Positions 1 to 5,386 of a stretch of DNA of 5,386 nucleotides are shown here, piece by piece. Each line of letters starts with the position of its first letter. Position 1 is the first letter of the stretch. Source of the DNA: an uncultured Peptostreptococcaceae bacterium (GTDB lineage: Bacteria; Bacillota; Clostridia; Peptostreptococcales; Anaerovoracaceae); the NCBI GenBank assembly GCA_905236895.1, contig CAJOQI010000085.1:1-5386 (forward strand), read 5' to 3'. Under the pieces are notes generated by a model. That model did no database searches. It was not told the DNA's origin and was given only the letters and a program-made list of their open reading frames with translations. A program made the translations under genes and the position numbers.

Positions 1-459
1 CCCATCATCATGCTCTCCGCCAGAGGGGAAGAATACGATAAATTGGTGGGATTTAAGCTTGGAATCGACGATTACGTAACCAAGCCCTTCAGCCCCAAGG
101 AGCTTATGGCAAGAGTCAACGTAATTCTGGAGCGTAGAAACAGCGCCAAGAAGGAACAAAGCAACGAAATGAGCTTTGGTGGCCTTACCATCAATATGGC
201 TGCCCGTACCGTAACCGTTGACGGAAAGAGGGTCGAGCTTACCCCCAAGGAATACGAGCTCCTCTTCTATTTGGTAAACAATAAGAATATTGCCCTCTCA
301 AGAGATAAGCTTCTCTCCGATATTTGGGGTTATGATTTCTTTGGTGACGACAGAACAATCGACACCCATATCAAGAATCTCAGAAACAATCTGGGACCCT
401 ATCGTGAATATATAGTTACACTTAGAGGCGTAGGATATAAATTCGAATATGAAGAATAA
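1..459 (+). CDS. OmpR/PhoB-family response regulator, 5'-truncated by window edge
   Basis: This is the C-terminal 152 residues of a two-component response regulator, a cytoplasmic transcription factor switched by aspartate phosphorylation. The frame is open from base 1, so the gene begins outside the window and the phospho-acceptor Asp is not visible. What remains of the receiver domain (about residues 1-46 of the fragment) shows the conserved Ser/Thr position in MLSAR (Ser6) and the conserved Lys in VTKPF (Lys28, bases 82-84), followed by the usual SPKEL helix. After a short linker, residues 57-152 form a winged-helix DNA-binding domain. It has the LTPKEYELL segment, a recognition helix around RTIDTHIKNLRNNLG (117-131) and the terminal hairpin RGVGYKFE. 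The last 11 bases overlap the start of the histidine kinase, which is very likely its partner. The family is certain. The regulon cannot be told from sequence, and I give no gene symbol. Confidence 0.96.
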   Translation, partial: PIIMLSARGEEYDKLVGFKLGIDDYVTKPFSPKELMARVNVILERRNSAKKEQSNEMSFGGLTINMAARTVTVDGKRVELTPKEYELLFYLVNNKNIALSRDKLLSDIWGYDFFGDDRTIDTHIKNLRNNLGPYREYIVTLRGVGYKFEYEE

Positions 460-1978
460 TCTTCGTTTCAAAAGCATACGCTTTAAGCTCTTTGCGTATT
501 TCATAGCCTTTGCTGTTATTCTTACGATCCTGATCTGGATCCTGCAGATATTCTTTTTGGATACATATTACGAGGATATGAAGCTTAAGGAGACGGACCG
601 AATGGCCCGTACTTTGGTGCAGCAATATCAAAGCAACGGCAGCATGACTTCCCTGGCTGACAGCATAAACGAATTGACTCAAGACACTGACACCTTTATC
701 AGGGTGGAAACCGCCGACGGCAAGACTTTGATTACGCCGGAATATTTTGGTTACAGACAATTCTTCCTCTATAGGATGCAGGCCGCCACATTAAGAGAGC
801 AGCTATTGCTAAACGACTACCCATCCTATTCAGAGGTTACTCCCAGCGAAAGCGGCGAGGACAATACCTCCACCCTTTCCTATGTTTGCTATCTTAAAAA
901 GGAGTATATCGGAGATACCAACAATATCAATCTTTCAAAAAGCTATCTCCTCTATATGTTCACTCCTCTCTATCCCGTAGCATCAACCATTTCAATACTG
1001 AGAACTCAGCTAATATATATTACTGTTATCGCCTTGCTTCTGGCCACTTCCATGGCTATCTATATGGCCACTCACATCAGCAAGCCGATCAAAGCCATAA
1101 CTCAGTCCGCCGCCGAAATGGGTAAAGGCAATTACGGCGTTCAGTTTCACGGCGGGCACTACGAGGAGATTACGGAGCTGGCAGAGACACTGACCCACGC
1201 ATCTCGGGAGCTTGAGAAATCCGATATGTATCAAAAGGATTTGATAGCCAACGTAAGCCACGATCTTAGGACTCCCCTTACCATGATTAAATCCTATGCG
1301 GAGATGATAAGGGATCTTTCCGGGGACAATCCGGAAAAAAGAGAGCAACACCTTAATGTAATTATTGATGAAACGGATAGGCTTAACGTGCTTGTAGACG
1401 ATATGCTGAATATGTCCAGGATGCAGCAGCGGGTTATAGAGTTGGAGCCAGCGGAATTCGATCTTTCGGAAACCGTTGCCAGCCTCCTTACCTCCTACGA
1501 TATTCTTGAGCAACAGGAAGGCTATACCTTCTCCTATGCCAATCCGGGCAAAATCATGGTCAAGGGAGATGAAGCAAAGATTAAACAGGTAATAAACAAT
1601 TTGGTCAATAACGCAGTTAAGTATTGCGGCGAAGACAAGGTTATAGACATTACCCTGGAACGCCAGGGCAAGAAAGCCAGACTGGAAGTTACGGACCACG
1701 GCCAAGGCATTGCCCCCGACGAGCTGAGCCATGTTTGGGAAAGATACTATAAATCCAGTACCCACCACGTAAGACCAACGGAAGGAAGCGGCCTGGGACT
1801 TTCCATAGTAAAGGAAATCCTAACCCTCCATAAGGCCGAATATGGCGTCACCTCGGAACTGGGCTCCGGCAGCACCTTCTGGTTCGAGATGGATTTGGTC
1901 AAGCCGCCAAAGCAAAGCAATAAGGCAGGCTCCAAATCCAAACGAGAATCAAAACAAGAAATAAACCCCGAAGATTAA
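449..1978 (+). CDS. Membrane sensor histidine kinase (HAMP-HisKA-HATPase)
   Basis: This is a full-length 509-residue sensor kinase that autophosphorylates on His and passes the phosphate to the upstream regulator. Domains in order are: a short basic N-terminus; TM1 about 13-36; an extracytoplasmic sensor region about 37-185 of unrecognised type; TM2 about 187-208; HAMP about 209-262; HisKA with the H-box VSHDLRTPL (phospho-acceptor His271, bases 1259-1261); and HATPase_c. HATPase_c has the N-box around NNLVNNAVKY (383-392), G1 DHGQGI (416-421), the F-box near WERYYKS (430-436) and G2 GSGLGLSIVK (446-455). All catalytic motifs look intact, so it should be active. The last 25 or so residues form a highly charged Lys/Ser-rich tail beyond the kinase fold. 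The ATG at 449 lies inside the end of the regulator gene with only a weak, distant AGGA upstream, suggesting translational coupling. The signal sensed is unknown. Confidence 0.96.
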   Translation: MKNNLRFKSIRFKLFAYFIAFAVILTILIWILQIFFLDTYYEDMKLKETDRMARTLVQQYQSNGSMTSLADSINELTQDTDTFIRVETADGKTLITPEYFGYRQFFLYRMQAATLREQLLLNDYPSYSEVTPSESGEDNTSTLSYVCYLKKEYIGDTNNINLSKSYLLYMFTPLYPVASTISILRTQLIYITVIALLLATSMAIYMATHISKPIKAITQSAAEMGKGNYGVQFHGGHYEEITELAETLTHASRELEKSDMYQKDLIANVSHDLRTPLTMIKSYAEMIRDLSGDNPEKREQHLNVIIDETDRLNVLVDDMLNMSRMQQRVIELEPAEFDLSETVASLLTSYDILEQQEGYTFSYANPGKIMVKGDEAKIKQVINNLVNNAVKYCGEDKVIDITLERQGKKARLEVTDHGQGIAPDELSHVWERYYKSSTHHVRPTEGSGLGLSIVKEILTLHKAEYGVTSELGSGSTFWFEMDLVKPPKQSNKAGSKSKRESKQEINPED

Positions 1979-1982
1979 AGTT

Positions 1983-2011
1983 AAAGAAAACCGCCAATGG
2001 CGGTTTTCTTT
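1983..2011. terminator. Bidirectional intrinsic terminator between convergent units
   Basis: A perfect inverted repeat has 13-bp arms (1983-1995 and 1999-2011) and a 3-base AAT spacer. The GC-rich part of the stem is CCGCC/GGCGG and its base is A/T-rich. On the plus strand the right arm runs into TTTCTTTTTC, a usable U-tract. On the minus strand the mirrored arm gives TTTTCTTT followed by AACTTT. It begins 4 bases after the kinase stop and ends 1 base before the metallopeptidase stop codon (2013-2015), so it can serve both convergent units. The plus-strand U-tract looks the stronger one. Confidence 0.9.
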
Positions 2012-2012
2012 T

Positions 2013-2396
2013 TCACTTTTTCTTATGCCTTCTAAGATATGCCTGTTTCTGCCTTTCGTCCTCCGCCTCCAGAGATTTGGAATTGCGGACGCCTCCCAAA
2101 TGTTCCAAATGGTGGCGGAATTCGTGGCGGATGACCCCTCGGAGAAGATTTTTCATTTCCTCCTCCGTGGCATTGGGATAGGCCATATCAAAGGATCCCT
2201 TATACACGGTAATTTGCCTTCCTCCCTGATAAACCGCATAGGTTCCCATGGTGGTAATATCGTCGGCCTTGGCATAGTCCGGAACCATGCAGTCCTCCGA
2301 AACGATTACACCCCCGGTGAGGTCCTTAAAGAATTCCAAGGGAAGTTCATCAAGCAAGTCTGAAACAATGTCTCTGAAAGTTTCCATATCAAGCAT
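2013..2396 (-). CDS. Small zincin-like metallopeptidase family protein (HExxH)
   Basis: This 127-residue soluble protein resembles the Zincin_1 (formerly DUF1025) group of small predicted metallopeptidases that are common in Firmicutes and Actinobacteria. The N-terminal METFRDIVSDLLDELP segment fits the family's opening helix. The putative zinc site is HEFRH at 91-95 (His91, Glu92, His95), preceded by the hydrophobic LLRGVIR helix. The following HLEHLGG contains further His and Glu residues that could supply the third ligand, and acidic residues also follow at 110-114. No signal peptide or membrane segment is seen, so it should be cytoplasmic. The length is normal for the family, and the last residues are strongly basic (RRHKKK). 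The start at 2396 was chosen because AAAGGA lies 8 bases upstream; a second Met at codon 4 is less well placed. It is the last gene of the minus-strand unit, 16 bases after yitT. Substrate and even proteolytic activity are not established for this family, as far as I know. Confidence 0.85.
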   Translation of the reverse strand: MLDMETFRDIVSDLLDELPLEFFKDLTGGVIVSEDCMVPDYAKADDITTMGTYAVYQGGRQITVYKGSFDMAYPNATEEEMKNLLRGVIRHEFRHHLEHLGGVRNSKSLEAEDERQKQAYLRRHKKK

Positions 2397-2404
2397 ATCG
2401 GATT

Positions 2405-2410
2405 TCCTTT
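2405..2410 (-). promoter_or_regulatory. Ribosome binding site of the metallopeptidase gene
   Basis: The minus strand reads AAAGGA with 8 bases to the ATG at 2396. It sits in the 16-base gap just after the yitT stop codon and supports the first Met over the one at codon 4. Confidence 0.7.
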
Positions 2411-2412
2411 CC

Positions 2413-3288
2413 CTACTTCAGCGGTTCCTGTTTGAAATAACCACCCAGCTTTTCCGTTTTGATGCTGTTTACAAAAGCTCCCGGATCCACTTCTTTAATG
2501 GCACGCATTACATGGGTCACCTCTTCGCTGGAAACCACGGAGTATAGCATGGGTTTCTCCGATCCGCCATAGCAACCCTCCCCCTTAAAGAGAGTTGCGT
2601 CGTGATCCGTAAGTTCTCTTATCTTCTGATATATTTCATCCGGCTTGTCCGTAACGATTAAGAGAGTATGTTTCTGATATCTTCTGTAGAGAAGCTGAAT
2701 TACCTTGGTTCCCGCATACTGATAGATGATGGAATAGAGGGCTTTGTCGAATCCGAACAGAACGCCTGCGGTAATAAGAAGTACCACATTGGCAGCAAAG
2801 ATATAATTCCATACATCTATTCCCTTCTTCTCGGAGAAGAAGACGGAGATGATATCCGTTCCGCCACCGGAGGCCCCGGCCATCAAACAAAGGACAACTC
2901 CGATTCCGCTTAAGATTCCTCCGAACAAGGCCAAAAGCAGTGCGTCGTATGTGATGGTGAATTTGTGCATGATATCAGTAAGCAAACTGGATAATACAAT
3001 GCAGTAAATGGAGTATAGGGTAAACCTCTTTCCCAGGAATTTAAGTCCAATGATAATAGGTATTATGTTTAAGGGCAGGTATACGGCGGAATAAGGAACC
3101 TTCACACTAAAATAAGTTGACATTATCCTCTGAAACAGGACGGTGATTCCGCTGAATCCCGCAGGAAAGAGATTGGCAGGCTGAACAAAGGTCTTTACAA
3201 CAAAAGCAAAGATAACCGATCCCATTGTTACCATAATAAAACGGGTGGCAGCTCCAAGTATTTTATTGTCATGTTTCCTTAGATTCAT
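2413..3288 (-). CDS. YitT family membrane protein (YitT_membrane + DUF2179)
   Basis: This 291-residue protein has the two-part architecture of the YitT family. A multi-spanning N-terminal region (about 10-200) contains hydrophobic stretches near 14-34, 66-84, 90-106, 114-137 and 161-180. Family-like motifs are VQPANLFPAGFSGITVL (35-51) in the first part and GASGGGTDIIS (138-148) at a loop or helix break. The C-terminal soluble DUF2179 domain (about 208-287) has DATLFKGEGCYGG (230-242) and VDPGAFV (267-273), which match that domain's pattern. Length is typical. The family is widespread in Firmicutes; its transported substrate or role is not firmly known to me, so no function is assigned. The start ATG overlaps the preceding folC-fusion stop by one base (TAATG), with AGGAG 9 bases upstream, so translation is probably coupled. 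Its link to folate metabolism, if any, is only positional. Confidence 0.93.
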   Translation of the reverse strand: MNLRKHDNKILGAATRFIMVTMGSVIFAFVVKTFVQPANLFPAGFSGITVLFQRIMSTYFSVKVPYSAVYLPLNIIPIIIGLKFLGKRFTLYSIYCIVLSSLLTDIMHKFTITYDALLLALFGGILSGIGVVLCLMAGASGGGTDIISVFFSEKKGIDVWNYIFAANVVLLITAGVLFGFDKALYSIIYQYAGTKVIQLLYRRYQKHTLLIVTDKPDEIYQKIRELTDHDATLFKGEGCYGGSEKPMLYSVVSSEEVTHVMRAIKEVDPGAFVNSIKTEKLGGYFKQEPLK

Positions 3289-5126
3289 TATCTTTTTCTC
3301 CTATATATCCCCTTTTCCGTTGCAACCGCATCCAGGGGGATATCCCAAGTGTCCCTTGGGACTTTTTCAATTTTCTGCCCTTCAAAGGCAGCGCCTATTC
3401 TAAAAGCCTTGGTGCATTTGGGGAGGAATCTGTCGTAATAGCCTCCACCCAGTCCAAGTCTATAGCATTCCTCATCAAAGCCTACCAAAGGACAGACTGC
3501 AAAATCTATTTCCTCAGGCTTTACAATTCTTCCCTGGTGAACCTCCGGTTGCCAAAAATCCGAAGTATTGTCTCGGGCCACAATTTCTTCACCAAAGGCA
3601 ACGGCCTCCATTTCTTCCTCGCCCCACCTGGGATAGCAGATGGTCTTTCCATCTGTCTTGGCTTTGCTTACCAGTCTCTCCAAGCTTACCTCTGCCTTGG
3701 CAGATTCATAGACGAAAATCACCTCTGCCTTTTTGTATTCCTCCAAATCGCAGATAGCCTTGGCTATCTCATCGGACTTTTCTATCCACTGATCCAAGGG
3801 AAGAGATTGCCTTGCTTTCTTTCCCTCTTTTCGGAGCCAAGCTTTATACTCCTTGTGGAATTCCGTTCTAACGGTTCCCGCCAAATAGAGGGACCCGAAG
3901 GCAATGATGGGATTTCCATGGGATGCTTCCAAAGCCATGGCTAGTCCATCGGAAATACTTTCTGCGGCATTAGCCTTGCTTCCCCTGTCGCTTATAACGC
4001 AGGCCAGTTCCTCTCCTGAAAGAGCCCTGGGACTCTTTGGTGTTACGCATATAAACTCCTGAGCAAAGCCTTCAACCATCTTTATTATTGTTTCATAATC
4101 CTTATCCGCCAACACTCCCAAGAGAAATACTATTTTATCACCGGGAAGATAGGTTTCAATAGCTTCTTTTAATGCTTCTGCGCACTGGGGATTATGGCCT
4201 CCGTCCAGGATAAACAAAGGATCCTCCGTCAGCACTTCGAATCTTGCGGGCCATTTAACCTTTTCAAGGCCACGTACAATTGCTTCTTTAGGGATCTTCC
4301 ATCCCCTGCTCTTGAGAGCTTCAACGGTCTCCATTACAAGAGCGGTATTCTTAAGTTGATGAGGTCCAAGTAGAGGCAGGAAGTATTCAATATCTCCCTC
4401 TTCACCTTTCCAAAGAAAACTCTGGCCCTTAAGGCTATACTCTCCCGGCACAATTTTTGAGAAGTCGGTTATCGTTAGAGGCACAGCCTTCTCTTGGCAG
4501 ATCCTCCGGATCACCTCGGTTGCCTTGGGGTCACCGTCATAGCAAATGGCATTGGCGCCGGTTTTTATGATTCCCGCCTTTGTTTCAGCGATTTCTTCTA
4601 TGGTATCTCCCAGATACTCCGTATGTTCAAGGCCGATATTCGCGATAACCGAAACCTCGGGAGCATCTATGGCATTGGTACTGTCCAAGGCTCCACCCAT
4701 TCCAACCTCCAGCACCACTATATCGCAACCCTCTTCCTGGTAATACTGAATTGCAATGGCGGTAACCAGTTCAAACTGACTGGGGTGGTCATCCATGGAA
4801 TCGGCCAAGACCTTTACCCTCTCTGTTATTTCAGCAAGGCGAGCCCCTTCAATATTCTGACCGTTTATCTGGATTCGCTCTCCGAATTCCTGAATATATG
4901 GAGATATATAGAGTCCGGTCTTGTAGCTCGCCTCCTTCAAGATGGAGGCCAGCATGGCGCAGGTGCTTCCCTTGCCGTTGGATCCTGCCACATGGATAAA
5001 CTTAAGATCCTTCTGTGGATTTCCAAGTAAAGAAAGGAGCTCCTTGGTTCTCCCAAGACCCAAACGGGTTGTGCTCCATCCGTAGTTTTCGATATATGAA
5101 ATTGCTTCCTTCGGTGTCATTGTCAT
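3288..5126 (-). CDS. folC: Fusion: FolC (folylpolyglutamate/dihydrofolate synthase) + 5-formyl-THF cyclo-ligase
   Basis: This is a 612-residue cytoplasmic two-enzyme protein. Residues 1 to about 424 are FolC, a Mur-ligase-like ATP-dependent enzyme adding L-glutamate to folates (and often to dihydropteroate). It shows the P-loop HVAGSNGKGST (45-55), SPYIQEFGERIQING (75-89), LEVGMGGALDSTN (139-151), NIGLEHTEYLG (163-173), KAGIIK with Lys183 at the usual carbamylated position, WPARFEVL and DGGHNPQ (308-314), then GSLYLAGTVR (411-420) ending the C-domain. Residues about 425-612 are MTHFS, which converts 5-formyl-THF plus ATP to 5,10-methenyl-THF. It has the N-terminal basic LRKEGKKARQSL (431-442), YESAKAEV (473-480), the glycine-rich GLGGGYYDRFL (558-568) and terminal ATE (602-604). 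Both halves look complete. The frame is continuous, with almost no linker, and the MTHFS part has no in-frame Met before residue 506. It overlaps the upstream gene by ATGA. Whether FolC does both glutamylation steps cannot be told. Confidence 0.94.
   Translation of the reverse strand: MTMTPKEAISYIENYGWSTTRLGLGRTKELLSLLGNPQKDLKFIHVAGSNGKGSTCAMLASILKEASYKTGLYISPYIQEFGERIQINGQNIEGARLAEITERVKVLADSMDDHPSQFELVTAIAIQYYQEEGCDIVVLEVGMGGALDSTNAIDAPEVSVIANIGLEHTEYLGDTIEEIAETKAGIIKTGANAICYDGDPKATEVIRRICQEKAVPLTITDFSKIVPGEYSLKGQSFLWKGEEGDIEYFLPLLGPHQLKNTALVMETVEALKSRGWKIPKEAIVRGLEKVKWPARFEVLTEDPLFILDGGHNPQCAEALKEAIETYLPGDKIVFLLGVLADKDYETIIKMVEGFAQEFICVTPKSPRALSGEELACVISDRGSKANAAESISDGLAMALEASHGNPIIAFGSLYLAGTVRTEFHKEYKAWLRKEGKKARQSLPLDQWIEKSDEIAKAICDLEEYKKAEVIFVYESAKAEVSLERLVSKAKTDGKTICYPRWGEEEMEAVAFGEEIVARDNTSDFWQPEVHQGRIVKPEEIDFAVCPLVGFDEECYRLGLGGGYYDRFLPKCTKAFRIGAAFEGQKIEKVPRDTWDIPLDAVATEKGIYRRKR
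3298..3302 (-). promoter_or_regulatory. Ribosome binding site of yitT-family gene, inside the folC fusion
   Basis: The minus strand reads AGGAG with a 9-base spacer to the ATG at 3288. It is embedded in the last codons of the upstream gene (its Arg-Arg codons). Together with the 1-base TAATG overlap this fixes the yitT start and points to reinitiation or coupling. Confidence 0.75.
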
Positions 5127-5386
5127 AGGGTTTTCTTTACTCTATTAATGATTGGTGGGAGAATGAGCCCAAAGGCAATTCCCTTGGCTATACAAATTCC
5201 AAGGCGAAGTGCCAAGGATCCCACAATAAGGGCAGGCGTATAATACCCGTAAATATGGCTATCCACATAGATGGAACCGGTATTAAGCAGGGTAACCATC
5301 AGCTCCAGAAGTATGGTGATTATGAGAATCTCCTTTGCAGTCATCTGATATTTATGCTTCTTGGCATAGAGCCCTGCGAATAATCC
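5123..5386 (-). CDS. Probable folate ECF transporter S component, 5' end outside window
   Basis: This is the C-terminal 87 residues of a membrane protein whose frame stays open to the right edge; the first visible Met (base 5344) is internal. Reading from the edge gives GLFAGLYAKKHKY, then hydrophobic helices around EILIITILLELMVTLLNTGS and YTPALIVGSLALRLGIC, ending IKRVKK-like (INRVKKTL). The pattern of a Gly-rich helix end, a short basic loop, a helix closing with LLNT, an aromatic SIYVDSHIYG loop, an Arg-containing helix (LALRLGICIAKG) and a last helix with LPPI resembles the C-terminal half of FolT-type S components of energy-coupling factor transporters. These bind folate and work with shared EcfT/EcfA subunits encoded elsewhere. 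The downstream folC fusion overlapping by 4 bases (ATGA) strongly supports the folate assignment. The fragment alone is short, so another ECF S component or an unrelated small membrane protein remains possible. Confidence 0.68.
   Translation of the reverse strand, partial: GLFAGLYAKKHKYQMTAKEILIITILLELMVTLLNTGSIYVDSHIYGYYTPALIVGSLALRLGICIAKGIAFGLILPPIINRVKKTL

Noticed and set aside
1010..1768. A 252-codon open frame on the minus strand
   Set aside because: It lies wholly antisense to the kinase, whose H, N, G1 and G2 boxes are intact in the plus frame. Its translation shows no recognisable motif, and no convincing ribosome site was found. It is a shadow frame.
3830..3880. Possible frameshift or missed stop making the fusion artificial
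   Set aside because: FolC motifs run to GSLYLAGTVR and the MTHFS N-terminal basic helix starts within a few residues in the same frame. There is no homopolymer at the joint and no start codon available for a separate MTHFS. A natural fusion is the simpler reading, though independent reads would settle it.
3537..3944. A plus-strand open frame opposite the FolC/MTHFS joint
   Set aside because: Both protein domains read cleanly on the minus strand here, and the plus-strand translation has no recognisable feature.
4494..5030. A 178-codon open frame on the plus strand
   Set aside because: It is antisense to the FolC catalytic core (P-loop through KAGIIK), which is clearly the real coding strand. 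No family resemblance is seen in the plus-strand translation.
5127..5150. Promoter or riboswitch directly upstream of the folC fusion
   Set aside because: The upstream gene overlaps the start codon by 4 bases, so there is no untranslated space. Any promoter or folate riboswitch for this unit would lie beyond the right edge.
1..5386. CRISPR arrays, transposons, tRNA genes, phage or toxin-antitoxin modules
   Set aside because: No repeated spacer-like pattern, transposase motif, cloverleaf or other mobile signature was visible. The window is almost fully occupied by housekeeping-type genes.

Overview
The window reads as chromosomal DNA from a low-to-moderate GC Gram-positive bacterium of the Clostridia, most likely a Lachnospiraceae-type gut or rumen Firmicute. 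This is an inference from the gene families (YitT/DUF2179 membrane protein, small HExxH zincin, ECF-type folate S component, OmpR/histidine kinase pair), purine-rich Shine-Dalgarno sites and tightly overlapping genes. No 16S or other decisive taxonomic marker is present. Coding density is close to complete. There is no RNA gene, insertion sequence, CRISPR array or phage-like segment that I can see, and no gene-free stretch over 300 bases.

Layout. Two convergent transcription units meet at one terminator. On the plus strand (1-1978) a two-component system runs rightward: the 3' part of an OmpR/PhoB-type response regulator, cut by the left edge, overlaps the start of a full-length 509-residue membrane histidine kinase. 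A perfect 13-bp inverted repeat (1983-2011) follows the kinase stop. On the minus strand, read from the right edge leftward, there are four genes. They are the 3' part of a probable folate ECF-transporter S component (cut by the right edge), a 612-residue fusion of folylpolyglutamate/dihydrofolate synthase (FolC) with 5-formyltetrahydrofolate cyclo-ligase (MTHFS/Fau), a YitT-family membrane protein, and a small zincin-like metallopeptidase. The same inverted repeat probably ends this unit too.

How the genes work together. The first two minus-strand genes make a coherent folate-salvage set. An uptake component brings folates in, FolC adds glutamates (trapping them and possibly also making dihydrofolate from dihydropteroate), and the fused cyclo-ligase returns 5-formyl-tetrahydrofolate to the active pool as 5,10-methenyl-tetrahydrofolate. 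The four genes are joined by a 4-bp ATGA overlap, a 1-bp TAATG overlap and a 16-bp gap, so they are very probably one translationally coupled operon. Why the YitT protein and the metallopeptidase ride in it is not evident from sequence. The stimulus and targets of the two-component system are also unknown.

The most noteworthy item is the FolC-MTHFS fusion beside the folate transporter. I see nothing that amounts to a wholly new class of system, and the remaining genes are ordinary members of known families.
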